A stretch of 64,000 nt of DNA from Ochotona curzoniae (taxonomy: Eukaryota; Chordata; Mammalia; Lagomorpha; Ochotonidae): NCBI RefSeq assembly GCF_017591425.1, contig NW_024466607.1, positions 16,128,501 to 16,192,500 of the forward strand, given 5' to 3'. Positions 1 through 11,740 of the stretch are shown here, piece after piece. The position numbers were made by a program, and so were the translations under genes. A model generated the notes under the pieces. The model saw nothing but the letters and a program-made list of their open reading frames with translations, was not told the origin of the DNA and made no database searches. How positions within the stretch are numbered: the first letter of the stretch is position 1; each line of letters opens with the position of its first letter.

Positions 1-1167
<1,167 letters not shown>

Positions 1168-1560
1168 GCACGATGGGACCTGCATTCTAGGGGCGTGTGT
1201 CTGCGGGGAGGACCGAGGGACCACTGGCAGGCGTCTGCTGCCGTCAGCACTAACTGTTTGGCATCCTCGGGGGAGTTTTGTACAGGAGCCTGAGCTGACC
1301 ACACAGATAGATGCCTGCTTCCCCTTGACCACTTCACATCAAGCCTAGCTAAGCTTTGTGGTGCCAAGGTCCTGCTGTGGGTAGCCCAAGGTCAGAGGAC
1401 AGTGGGTTCTAAAGTCTAGAAATAGCTGCCCTCCTGGCAGCCCCCTACTCTGCCCGGCCTCCCAGCAGGGACCTGGGAAACACCTGAGAGACTGGGGAGA
1501 CCCTCGGATGGTGAGGGTGGGTTGGTAAAAATGCACAGGAGCACAGAAGCTGAGCATTAT

Positions 1561-1566
1561 TTTATT
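1561..1566 (-). terminator. Poly(A) signal AATAAA, IFRD2
   Basis: TTTATT on the plus strand, about 350 bases beyond the IFRD2 stop codon. It is the only canonical hexamer downstream of that stop before the LSMEM2 coding exons. Confidence 0.7.
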
Positions 1567-1822
1567 CATCTCCAATCATCTTTAAACACCAGTGCACCAA
1601 GCCAACCCAGGTAGCTTTGCCCCCGCACCTGCTGGCACCGCCCCCCAAGGGAGTAGGTCTCCATGGGGAGCAAGGCTTGACAAGGATAGGGTCCCCATAG
1701 CCCTCCTGAGGCCAGGCAGGAGGCAGCCACAGGGCTGAAGCCAGGGACAGAGGGTCATGGTCCCAGGTGTCCTGATCTTCAGCCACCCACCCTGTGTCTG
1801 TTTTTGGTTCTGTCATTAAAAA

Positions 1823-1828
1823 AATAAA
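1823..1828 (+). terminator. Poly(A) signal AATAAA, LSMEM2
   Basis: AATAAA on the plus strand about 660 bases after the LSMEM2 stop, followed by a T/G-rich stretch (tgctgctgtgttctgtt). It lies beyond the IFRD2 poly(A) signal on the other strand, so the two 3' UTRs overlap. Confidence 0.6.
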
Positions 1829-1915
1829 GTGACAATCGCTGGCAGAGGCCAGCTGCTGCTGTGTTCTGTTAAAAATACAGGCAAGGGCACGCACAAGCCT
1901 CCCGCTGGTCCCGCC

Positions 1916-4411
1916 TCACAGGATGTCTGCTCGCTTGTCCCGCACACGGCTGCGAGCCTTGGTCCGGGCTTTGAAGGCGGCGGCGTTGTACAGGTGCTGG
2001 GCAGGACACAGGACAACGGGCTGGTGAGCTGGGCGGGGGGCCAGCCCAGGCCCCTCTCCAGCCCCCTTGCATGACTCCAGGCCTCCTAGGGTAGGGGTGG
2101 AGGGAAGGGCAGAGGTGCCTGGAGATGCCAAACCTTTTCAAAGCGGGAGATTTTGCAGGCTTTCAGGGCGGCGGCATCCAGCACCAGCACAGGGCCCAGG
2201 CCAAAGATGTCCCGTAGCAGCTCGTTGTTCTGAGGACAGAGTAGAGAGCTCAGGGCCTGTCCCGAGCCATTCAGCTGGGCGCCCCAACCCCGCCACCCCG
2301 GGACTGTTCCCACCTGGAGGTGGTGGTGCATGCCCGAGCCCAGCACATCCTTGAAGGAGGTGTAGGTGCGGTGCCGGGCCCAGCTGTCCACGTAGAGCAC
2401 CTCCATGCCGAAGCGGACCGTCTGTTCCTCGCATTCACCGCCCTGCCGGGGGAGAGGGACCCGCAGGCCGGGATTGGCTGCTGCGCTTGGGGTGGCACTG
2501 GCTGGAGGGCACACCCCGCTCACACTCAAGACACACCTCCACGTAGTGCAGCACGGCACGGAAGATGGAGCGCTGGCGCCGGCGGTCAGCCTTGGCACGG
2601 AACTTGTTGCTGTCGGTGGCCAGGGTGCGCAGGGCACTGCACAGGGCCTCCATGTCCTCATATACAAAGTCCTCCTGCAGGGACCGGTGGGAGGGGCATG
2701 GCAGGGACTGAGCACTGCTGGCTGCCAGCAAGGGGCGTCCAAACCCTTTCTTCTGCTGGGAGCCCTACCCTTTTCTGCCTGGTCCCTCTCAAGTCCTCCT
2801 CCAATCAACCTGGACACCTCTACTGCCATCCCTTTCTGTGGCAGCCCCTGCTTCCAGTCTGGGCTAGGCAGTGCTCCCGCAGGTACAAGCCCATCCCTGG
2901 TACCTCAAGGTCTCGGGCGAGCTCGAAGAGCAGCGCGATGGTCTCTCCAGCAGCGATCCGCAGGTTCACATTCTCGCTGGACAAGAGCTGGGGCAGCCGG
3001 GGCAGCTGCCTAGGGAGGGGACAGGCTGAACTCCATGCTGGGGTAGGGACCACATTGGTACCCCCACACCCCACCCCTGCCACCGTGAATAGCCATCTCT
3101 ACCTGCTGAGGATGCGGCTGATGTGGGCACTGGGGCAGATGGTAAGCAGCAATGCCCAGGCCTGCAGGGCAGCACACAGCACACCATGCAGGCTGATGGG
3201 TGCCATGTGAGCTGCGGGGCTTGCTGGGCCACAGGGTCGGCTAAAAACAGCCTCTAGGCAGGCAAGGCAAGAGGTCAGGTCCTGGGGGCACAGGAGAAAA
3301 AGCGAGGGGTTCAGGGGGAGAGCTAGGTGCCAAAGTGCTCTCCCACCTGTGCTTAAAGGCCACTCACCTGGACATCGGCAGCAGCCACATAGCAGCCCAA
3401 GCCGAGAGCCGAAGCACACTATTGGGGGGAGGACAGAGCCGGTAAGGGGTGAGCAGATGGAAGCCATGCCCCACGTGGCGCTGGGGAATCTGGTGGGGGA
3501 ATGTTCTTGGGGCACCAGACACTCACGTGGAGGCGGGCGGCAGGGCTGGCTGTGCACTCACTGAGCACGGCCTGGAGCAGGGGCCGCAGGCTGCGGAAGA
3601 GCTCCTCGCCCTTGGATCCGGGGCCCAGCTGTACACAGAGCAGGCCCAGCACGGCAGCAGCCAGGGCCTGCTCCTCGCCCTTCCCTGCGGGAGGCCTGCC
3701 AGTCAGCGAGGGCCAGTGCCTGCCCAGCCTAGGTCCCCACGCACCCCGGCCTGACCTTTCTTGAGGCACTTTTCCAGGGCATCTGCTAGGGTGAAACAAC
3801 ATTCCAGAAGCAAGTCGGGGAGCAGGCGGGATGCCAGGGCCAGGCGCAGGTTCTCCAGCGCTGCTTGCCGGGTCTTGGCACTGAGGGTCAAGGGAGGGGT
3901 CAGGAGAGGCCAGCCCTCCCTGGGTCACACTGGGCGGCCACAGGCTGTGCAGGGAGCCAGGGGACAGAGGGTACCTCTTGTCTGTGAGGCCGTCCACATA
4001 CTCCTTGAGCTTCTCTTCAAGGTCTTCCTGCTGGCCCTGCTCATCCACGCCGTCGCCCCCTACAAGGGCGGCAGGTCAGCGCAGCCCTCACCCACCCTGC
4101 CCTTGGTTCCACTTGCCCCACTCTCACCAAGGCTGTCTTCTGCGGTGGCGCTGAGAAGGCTGGGGCACTCGCTGGTGGTACTGCGGGCCTCACTAGCCGC
4201 CTCATCGTCACTGGACCCCGAGTCGGCCTGGGCACTGCTACGGGCGCCTGGGGAGGACCATACAGCGTGCATGACATAGCACGTGCTATGCCATACTTCA
4301 TAATGTCATCCACACTTGCATTTCATATCATTCGGCACTGCACAAGGTCCCTTCCACACACACCTTTGCCCATACAAAATTTTTTTTAAATGATTTTTAT
4401 TGCAAAATCAG

Positions 4412-4442
<31 letters not shown>

Positions 4443-6243
4443 TATATATATATATAGAGAGAAAGACAGAAAGGTAGATCTTCCATCCATTGAGTTACTC
4501 CCCAAAAGGCTGCAATGGCCAGAGCTGAGCCAATCCAAAGCCAGGAGCCCGGAGTCTGTTTTGGATCTCCTACATGGGTACAGCGTCCCAAGGCTTTGGG
4601 ACGTCTTCAACCGCCTTCACAAGCCACAAGCAGAGAGCTGGATGGGAAGCGGGGCTGCCAGGATTAGAACTGGTGCCCATATGGGAATCCTGGCGCAATC
4701 AAGGCAAGGACTTTTGCTGCTAGGCTACTGCTCCAGGCTCGCCCACACACATTTCAAACTTCCTCTCTGTAACTCCTTTCAATAAATTAAACTGGGGGGC
4801 TAGGACCTGGCGCTGTAGCCTAGTGGCTAAAGTCGAAGCCTTGCATGTGCTGGGATCCCATGTCCTGGCTGCCCCACTTCTATTCCAGCTCCCTACTTGT
4901 GAACAGGGGAAGCAGTGTAGGATGACCCAAGGCCTTTGCGTGGGAGACCCAAAGGAAGCTCCTGACTCCTGGCTTTGGATTGGCTTGACTCCAGCTGTTG
5001 CAGCCACTTGGGAAGTGAATCAGCGGATGGAAAATCTTTGTTTCTCCCTCTCTGTAAATCTGCAGGCATTGTCGTCTACGGCCATACCACCCTGAACGCA
5101 CCTGATCTCTGCAAATCTGCCTTCCCACCCCCCAAAAATAAATCAATCCAAAAAAAGGGAACCCTACAGCTTTCTCCTGACCTTCCTGATACACAGGCTC
5201 CCCCGAACCCTGGGAAGGGTCCCCGAAACAGGAAGAACATGGGTAGAGCCCCCTGTGGGTTTGGTCCAGGGCCAAGGCTGGCCTGGCAAAGGACACGGCT
5301 GTGTGGACGGGTCCTTCGGATGAGGCCAGCCCCACGTCTTGGGAAGCGCTGACACTCTGCCTGCAGAACAAAGTGCAGCCCACAGGCTGGCCTCTGCTCA
5401 CCCGTCTCTCACCTTGCCAAAGCAGCCCAGCCCCACTCCGCTGTCCGCTCATGCCAGGCCTTTGCACAACTCGCAGTCTGTGCGACGATCACCACCTCAT
5501 CCGACTCAGCAGACGCTCTTCCCCAGGGACTCTCGGGTTCCCAAGCGTTGCCCTGACACATTCCCCAGAACTGTCACTACCCTAATGAGGTATTTCCCTC
5601 ACCCAGGCCCAGTAGTACGACGGCTGGGTTGAAGCCATGTCTGGCAGGCACCCCAACCTTGCCCAAGTAAACATATGTGTTTACGGCACCAGGACCAGGG
5701 TCTGGCCGAAGCTGATAAGCCAGTCCCTAGGACCAACTCAGGTCTCCAGGTACTCGGCCACCCTGCGAGGTCAGGGCCAGGCCCAAGGCTCCAGTCCTAA
5801 GCTTCCTAACCGCTCCTTGGCTTCCTTCCTTCTTTTCCTTCCGTTCCTTCTCTGGAGCCGGCCAAGCAAAGGCTCCACCAACTTCCGTGATCAAGTAACC
5901 ACAGCTGGGCAAGATGAGCGGTTCCCTGTTACGTCCACTCCAGCAGGCAGCTGGAGTGGAGGTGCGACGGGGGAAACCGAGGCCCGGAAGCGCAGGTCAG
6001 GTCACTGCTGGGAGCGCGCTCAAGTTGGGCGCACACGTGGCCGCTGCCTGCTGGGGCACGTGCTGGTCTCCGCAGAGTTCTGGGAGACTGCGCCAGCCCT
6101 GCGAGAGGAGCTTCGGGGACACCAACGGGGACCCAGCGAGGGTCCCAGCTCGCCGCTCGCCAACAGCCCGTCGCCCCCTACTCACCTCCTCCACGGCGCT
6201 GGCCGCCCTTGCGGGGCGTGTTGCCCTTACGGGCGCGGGGCAT
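1916..6243 (-). CDS. IFRD2: IFRD2, interferon-related developmental regulator 2
   Basis: ARM/HEAT-type helical repeat protein. The family member is known to bind translationally inactive ribosomes during erythroid differentiation. Twelve coding exons in transcript order: 6186-6243, 4128-4247, 3975-4059, 3756-3880, 3527-3684, 3368-3418, 3103-3281, 2904-3009, 2537-2674, 2314-2442, 2134-2229, 1916-1996. They total 1326 nt, 441 residues, against 442 recalled for human. The start MPRARKGNTPRKGGQ is basic. An acidic serine-rich segment follows (GSSDDEAASEARSTTSE), then the helical repeats, and the protein ends KARSRVRDKRADIL. The 3009 boundary was chosen because only the TAG acceptor there keeps ILSR-QLPRLPQLL in frame. 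Intron 1 (4248-6185) carries two SINEs in opposite orientation. The promoter is a CpG-rich block around 5.9-6.55 kb with ZNF143-like sites. Confidence 0.97.
4381..4745 (-). mobile_element. Lagomorph C-SINE with microsatellite in its tail
   Basis: Reverse-oriented tRNA-derived SINE in IFRD2 intron 1. The recognisable body includes the reverse complements of 'gaagatctt', 'ggctcagctctggccattg' and 'cccatatgggcaccagttc'. The A-rich tail has become an (AC)n-(AT)n microsatellite. Confidence 0.85.
4411..4456. repeat. (AC)n(AT)n compound microsatellite
   Basis: About 14 AC units followed by about 8 TA units, inside the tail of the reverse SINE at 4381-4745. Confidence 0.95.
4800..5160 (+). mobile_element. 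Lagomorph C-SINE interrupted by a 5S rRNA fragment
   Basis: Plus-oriented SINE starting ctaggacctggcgctgtag and ending in ccccaaaaataaatcaatcc. The typical 3' sequence tctctgtaaatctgc (5049-5063) is followed by foreign sequence at 5064-5105, after which tctctgcaaatctgc (5106-5120) and the tail resume. Confidence 0.85.
5074..5109 (+). other. 5S rRNA 5'-end fragment inside a SINE
   Basis: The 36 bases beginning gtctacggccataccaccct match the first 36 nt of vertebrate 5S rRNA with two transitions near the end (gcAcc, ccTgatc). The internal promoter boxes (A box from about nt 50, IE, C box) are absent, so it is not a functional 5S gene. It is flanked by a 15-bp near-perfect direct repeat. Confidence 0.85.
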
Positions 6244-6560
6244 TCCGGGAGCCGGACGTGGAGGGCGCAGGGAGCGCGAGGTCAGGGACCCGGCGGGCGA
6301 GGGTTCCAGACCAGCCAGACGCCGGCCCGTGGGCTGCGCTCAGACTTGAGCAGACGACCAGAGCCACACGCCGCGCGCGCCACCATCTTCATGAGGCGCC
6401 CCGCCCCGCCACAGGGGTCGCCGGGAAGGCGAGTTCTCTGCCATGCGGTTCAGAACCATTACCACGCGGCCAAAACTACCATTCCCAAGGGCCTGCGCGC
6501 CCCGGTTACTTCTGCTGCCTGCCACTGAGAACCACGGGAATTGTAGTTTACTCTCGAGAC
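5915..6560. promoter_or_regulatory. IFRD2 CpG-rich promoter with ZNF143-like sites
   Basis: GC- and CpG-rich block around IFRD2 exon 1. Two sequences resemble the ZNF143/THAP11 core ACTACAAnTCCC: 6475-6490 on the plus strand (actaccattcccaagg) and 6532-6548 as reverse complement (aactacaattcccgtgg). No TATA box is evident. It sits between the HYAL3 3' end and the IFRD2 start. Confidence 0.6.
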
Positions 6561-6819
6561 CCATCAACCACTTACGCTTTGGCTGAACTATGCACCCACA
6601 ATGCCTTGCGTGCCCACCTCCTCCCCTCCACTCCGCGACTTGCACCTGGGCGCCAGGTGCCGATGTTAACTAGAAATTATCCTGCTCAGGTGAGGAATCC
6701 TCAAGGCGAGGCAAACTGCTGGACAAGGTCCGAGGTCCAGGGACACCTGGGTCTGGGGATCATGGAAGCTTGGAGGAACAGAGGGAAAGCCAGACTTTGG
6801 CAGTGAAAGACAAAATCAC

Positions 6820-6825
6820 TTTATG
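6820..6825 (-). terminator. Probable variant poly(A) signal CATAAA, HYAL3
   Basis: No canonical hexamer is present downstream of the HYAL3 stop. CATAAA about 300 bases past the stop is the best candidate. Confidence 0.4.
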
Positions 6826-7121
6826 ATGAAAGCAGGGTACAGACAGCAGCTTTCCCCTTCACACACCTCAGCCAAGACCAACTGTCTAAGGGGGCCCATC
6901 TGCTCCCGGACCCGGGGGAGTGCAGGAACGCAGCCTGGAGCTGGCTGCAGCCCTGGCGTCAGAAGAGCTCAGAGGGTCTCCTGATTTTGTGCACATCCCC
7001 CCCGCCCCTGCCCAGGGGTGTGTGCTCAGGAGGATGACCTCGCAAGATGGGGACAGAATGCCACCAGGACTGGACAAGCTGGAGCAGAGGCCAGATGGGG
7101 CAGGGGCAGGGATGCCCAGCT

Positions 7122-8711
7122 TTATGCTGCATCTTCAGGTGCAGAACTAAGGCTGGGTTCCTGGCAGGTTGGGCCAGCCCAGCCCCAGTAACAGTGGCAT
7201 CTGAAGGGATCCCAAGCCCCATGGCTGCCATCAGGCTCCAGGTGCAGAAAAGCTTCTGTCTGTCCTGGGTCCCTCCGGGCGCAGCGCCCATGACCATGGC
7301 ACCTCTGGCGGCTACACATCATGGCTGCCCTGGTCACATTGATCACATAGGGGCCCAGGGTGCCCACCAGGTAGTCATGGAGACGCCAGCACTCCTCCTG
7401 AGAAGGGAAGGGAATGTGTCAGCATACCTGTGGCTGGGCCCGCTCCACCCAACCTGGCACCTTGGAGGGCGGTGAGCACCTTGGAGCTGGAGAGGCTCAA
7501 GTCACCCCAGAGCACCACGCCGGCCGCTCCCAGGGCTGCGCTCACACCAAGGGTCTGCACAAGGTCGTCCTGGAGGCAGAGAATGGCTGAGCTAGGGCAG
7601 GGCCCACATCTACCTTCTAGAACATTCTTCTGGCCCCCATGTCCTAAACAATTGGCTTCTTTAAGATCTTCACAGGCTAAGCCTTGCCTCCCTTTCTAGG
7701 GCAGAGCCAACCCCCTCAGCATCCCTGCACCAGGACCACCCTTTACAAACCCCAGGGAAGGAGGAGAGCGTTCCAGGCCTTCAGACCCAGACCTCAACCT
7801 CCCCTGGGATTCCCACTTACCTGGACTAGGAACCTTCTAGAACGCCGGTATGTGAGGCGGGCATAGGCCAAGACAGGTAGGGGGTGTGGGTGCCCTACCA
7901 GGGCCCTGCGGAAGGCCTCCTCCAGGCGATGCCGGACAAAGGTCTGCCGGTGAACAGGTGGCAGTCGGGGTGGGAGGTAGATGCTAGGGAAGAGGGCACT
8001 GGAGGCCGCCCAGAGCCAGTGCAGCTGAGTGTTGCGGGCGATGGTGGCTGCATGGCAGTGGCCTGTGTAGTTGGCAACCTTACCCTGCCAGCCATTACCA
8101 CAGCCCGGGTAGCGATAGAAGCCCCAGAGCCCTTGGGGCCGCAGTGCCTGGCCCAGCTGCAGTGTGTCCTCCATCAGTGCACGGGCCGCCTGCTCAAATC
8201 CGGTACGGGCCTTGTGGAGTTGCTCTTGAGGGTCCTGGTCAGGGAACGCCTGCTGAGCCCAAGCCCAGGATGCCTCCTGGTAGGCGCGGCGGCAGCCAAA
8301 GTTCCCAGTCCAGAGTGGATACCATTCCTCCCAGTCCAGCACCGCCAGACCAGTGAAGCCAGGTCTTAGGCTGTGGCGGATCTGGGAGGCAGCTTGCAAC
8401 AGGTGGTGCTCAAGGGGCACAGCTTGGGGGATGCCCCCGTTATGAGCTGTACCCCTGGGCCCCAGGTAGGGATACAGGCCAAACTGGTTCTTGTAGAAAA
8501 TGGTGATGTTCTGCCCACGGAAGTGCTGGCCCCAATTGGCTATGATGCCCAGGGCACCAAGTGGCAGCCTCACCCCATGGCGGGCCTCACAGTGTGCCGA
8601 AGGCACATTCCACAGCACAGAGAAGGCACGCTCAGGGGCTTGCAAGGGTCGGCCATACCCCAGGCACATGGCCACCCCCAGCACCAGGGCCAGGCCTAGC
8701 CACATGGTCAT
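7122..8711 (-). CDS. HYAL3: HYAL3, hyaluronidase-3
   Basis: Glycoside hydrolase family 56 hyaluronidase. Coding exons: 7821-8711, 7480-7569, 7122-7397; 1257 nt, 418 residues (human 417). Residues 1-20 form a signal peptide ([20 protein letters not shown]). The catalytic motif [10 protein letters not shown] carries D126 and E128, the proton donor. [11 protein letters not shown] and VANYTG contain N-glycosylation sequons. The C-terminal cysteine-rich EGF-like module includes [12 protein letters not shown] and [12 protein letters not shown]. Two in-frame ATGs occur at 8711 and 8705, and I chose the first. The non-coding part of this exon begins at an acceptor at 8728. The rest of the leader lies upstream of or around NAA80, as in human, where HYAL3 and NAA80 share 5' sequence and read-through transcripts exist. 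Isolated HYAL3 has weak or disputed enzymatic activity (family knowledge). Confidence 0.97.
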
Positions 8712-9235
8712 GCCCCGGGGACAGAAACCTGTGGGGGTAGAGAGAGGGTATGAGCTTAGAGTCCAAGGCTGTATACGTAGCTTTCCACCTAGGCCTAGGT
8801 AGCACCCCTGTGGCTGCCATCTGTCAAGGCATGGTGTGGCCTGTCACCTCTCCTCGCAGCTCTCATAGTCCTCTTCTTCCTTCTGCCCAGAGTATTCAGC
8901 TCCTCTCCCCTTGCTAGCCTGGCCCAGTTCCTCTGCAGTCTCTGCCCTTCCCGTCCTGGCACAAAGCCACCCTCCCTGCCTGCCTGCTTTGCCTGTCCAT
9001 CCCTGGGCTCCAGACTTCACCTGTCTGTTCCCCACTACCTGTTCCCAGTTCAGGGCCCAATACCCAGTGGGAGTTCAGGGGAGGTCAGGAGTGGAGAGGA
9101 AGAGCAGCCACTTGCTAAAGGACACAAGTCCCCCACGGGTGGCCCCAGGGCCAAGCTGGGTCTACAGAGCTGAGGGATCTAACAAGTGAGGGTGGGGTCA
9201 ACAAAAAACCGTCACAGCTACACCTGACGGAAGCT

Positions 9236-9241
9236 TTTATT
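9236..9241 (-). terminator. Poly(A) signal AATAAA, NAA80
   Basis: TTTATT on the plus strand 170 bases beyond the NAA80 stop. Confidence 0.8.
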
Positions 9242-9410
9242 CAGCCATATGGAGGGCTCCAAGCCAGAGCTGCAGAGCCACCTCCTGGGCCTCTGGTATC
9301 CAGGACACTTGTCCAGGCAAAAGTTGCCCCCCAGCGGCATGGACAGAGGGTTGTGGCCAGTCCTGGGCTAGGCAGTGCACATGCCCAGAAGTCATCTTGT
9401 CCTGGAATAC

Positions 9411-10340
9411 TCAGATGTCTTTCTCCATCCAGAATATGGGGCATCCTTTTAGATCATGGTACTGTGTCTCCAATGATGGGGACTTTGCAGAAGACAGAGG
9501 TGAAGTGGGCAGGGGTTCGGGGAGGGGAGGAGGCGGTGGCAATGGGGGTGCCCTGGGGTCTTTTGGGGTGGTTTTGGCAGTCAGGCTGGGAGTCTTGCAG
9601 GGTGGCTGCAGTGAAGGGGCCCTGGAGAAGGTACTGAGCAGGGCAGCGGGTAGCTGGCGGCTGGTGAAGGCCAAACCCTGCACAGGCTTGCTGAGCCGGT
9701 AGCCCAGGTGTGCATAGAAGTGCAGTTTATCATGAGTGGTGAGGTGCAGCTTGCAGAAGCCCCGATCCCGAGCAAAGACCTCTAAGCCCTCCATGAGGCG
9801 GCGGCCAAAGCCACGGCCCCTTAGGGCCCGGGCCACCACCACTGTCTCCACTAAGAGGCTCTGAGGCTGATCCAGCACACGGGAGAGGCGGGCATGGCCC
9901 ACAACAGTGGAGACTGCTTGAGGTGCGTGGCCAGGGCTCAGCAGCATCAGGCAGAGGGGGAAGGCATCCGAGGACTGGCCCAGCGAGTGCAGGCGGGAGG
10001 CCCGGCTGCGGGGCCACTGCTCATTGATGAGGTCGGCACACGCGTCCAAGAGCTCAGGATGGTGGTGCACGGGCTCCAGGGTCAGCTCAGCCAGGCTGGG
10101 ATTGGAGCTCTCCTCTGGCTGCTGATCCAGGGTAAGCTGAGTGGGGCCAGGACTGAGGGTCATCTTGGGATGGCATGTGGAATCCAGGGTCAGCTCAGCT
10201 AGCCTGGGACTCAGGGTCAGTTCTGGCTGGTGTGCAGGATCCAGGGTTAGCTTGGTCAGGTTGAGTCTCAGGGTCAGCTCTGGCTGGCATGCGGAATCCA
10301 GAGTCAGCTCAGCTGGGCTGGTCCTCAGGATCAGCTCCAT
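9411..10340 (-). CDS. NAA80: NAA80 (NAT6), actin N-terminal acetyltransferase
   Basis: Cytosolic GNAT-fold enzyme that acetylates the processed acidic N-terminus of actin using acetyl-CoA, usually bound to profilin. Single coding exon, 309 residues (human 308). Residues 1-90 are a degenerate repeat of (E/K/Q)LTL-x-P units. The GNAT domain spans about 95-228, with the acetyl-CoA loop R174-GRGFG-R and a C-terminal LHLTTHDKLHFYAHLGY segment. A proline-rich stretch at 262-277 (APPLPPPPPLPEPLP) fits the known profilin-binding segment. The protein ends GCPIFWMEKDI. In the frame upstream of the chosen Met the preceding codon is TAG, so the N-terminal extension I recall for the human protein is absent. 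The gene sits within the 5' transcription unit of HYAL3. Confidence 0.96.
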   Translation of the reverse strand: MELILRTSPAELTLDSACQPELTLRLNLTKLTLDPAHQPELTLSPRLAELTLDSTCHPKMTLSPGPTQLTLDQQPEESSNPSLAELTLEPVHHHPELLDACADLINEQWPRSRASRLHSLGQSSDAFPLCLMLLSPGHAPQAVSTVVGHARLSRVLDQPQSLLVETVVVARALRGRGFGRRLMEGLEVFARDRGFCKLHLTTHDKLHFYAHLGYRLSKPVQGLAFTSRQLPAALLSTFSRAPSLQPPCKTPSLTAKTTPKDPRAPPLPPPPPLPEPLPTSPLSSAKSPSLETQYHDLKGCPIFWMEKDI

Positions 10341-11740
10341 CTAGTGTGGAGGGTTGATGGGGAACAGGTCAGCTGGACTGGACCAGGGCCCACTGACTGC
10401 CAGCACTTACACGCAGGAGCTAGGCTCAGCTGAGCCAGGTTGGCAGCCAAGACCACCTCTTTATAGGTGGCAGGCGACTCCATGCTAGGCTGGGAGGTGG
10501 GAGTGGATAAGACCACAGTCTCCAGGGAGACTCAGACTACAAGGTACCTTATTCCAGAAACAATAGCTGGACTGGACAGGGCCAGGCAAGGAGGGAAGAG
10601 GAGGTTAGAGTGGGCGAGGGGGGCAGTTTATGTGCCCTGGAACTGGGATCTTGTTCCACACTCACCTGCTGGCCCAGGTGGCCTGATATAGCCCTTTCGC
10701 TATGTTGGGGGATTTGGGGGGACTGACTCAGATGGAGAGCCGGGAGGAGGAACCAACTGTCTTGGAATGAGAATGATGACAGTGGGCCATGGACCCCCAG
10801 CAGGCTTGGACCCAGCCCGCTCTGGCTACAGATCTGTGCTCCTCAGACTCTGCCACAACCGGACAGCTGGGCCATCTCAGCTCTCACAAGCCACCCACCA
10901 CTGTGGCTGGCTGGCCTCACAGAGCAGACACACCTGCTGCCTAAACCCACCCACAGCCCCCTTTAGAGCAAACACTCTCCGGGAGCGGCAGCCCTTTTCT
11001 TTCTCCCTACACCCCAGCTTGCCTTCAGCTAGTTCTCCGCCTTGCCAACCGCCAGCGCCATGCCACTGCCTTAGCCATCCTGGTGCCCCCCCTTCTGCCG
11101 CCCCCTCAGGCTCAGTCTCCCTTGACTGGGGCCCACAAGGCATGGTGGTCCCATTGTCCCCTCAGCACGAGGCTTGGCTGCAATCCCAAAGCCACGTTCC
11201 TCTACAGCCCTGGTTCCTCATTGGCTTGAGTTTGCCAGTCATCTTAGATAATACCACAGCTTCCTCCTGATAGCCACAGGGTATCCAACGGCCACCAGGT
11301 GGGGCGTCCAGCCCCGTCTTCCACTCCCCCCACCCAGGACCTGCAGGCAGGAGAGTCTAGGAGGGAGATTTTCTTGTGGTGGCTTGGGGGGGGGGATGAA
11401 CCCCACCTCTCTAATCACACACTCCCCCTCCCCACCTTCCGGAGCTGGAAGCCAGTTCAACACTGGTCAGTAGAGGATAGGTCCCTTCCTTTCCCCTGCC
11501 CCTAGCCCACCTGTAACACATCCGATCCTCACCTGGAGCAGCTGCAAGCCTGCGTGGGGCGGGAGGGAGGAAGCCCCGGGTTTCTCGCCCGGCTTAACCC
11601 CTCCAGTGCTGACCCCACCCACTGTGGGCGGGGCGGGGCTCCAAGCGTCCTCAGGGAGGGAGGGGTCTGCCCAGTCTCCCCCTCTTTCCTAAGGGGTCAC
11701 CGGTTATGGAGCTTTGAGGATGGGGGGCCTTGAGAGCTGA
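10341..11740. other. NAA80/HYAL3 5' leader region, no coding exon
   Basis: Probably 5' UTR and introns shared by NAA80 and HYAL3. A plus-strand open frame of 167 codons runs through 10767-11270, but it has no recognisable domain and low-complexity P/S/H composition, so I do not call it. I saw no SINE in this stretch. Confidence 0.5.

Noticed and set aside
3006..3010. IFRD2 exon boundary at the gcag|CTGCCC site
   Set aside because: It would shift the frame relative to the preceding exon (phase 2). The tag|GCAG site four bases upstream on the minus strand restores ILSRQLPRL.
5637..6806. 389-codon plus-strand open frame over the IFRD2 promoter
   Set aside because: It runs across IFRD2 exon 1 in antisense and through promoter sequence, with no domain or splice support.
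10767..11270. 167-codon plus-strand open frame upstream of NAA80
   Set aside because: No similarity I recognise, low-complexity Pro/Ser/His content, and no splice or poly(A) context.
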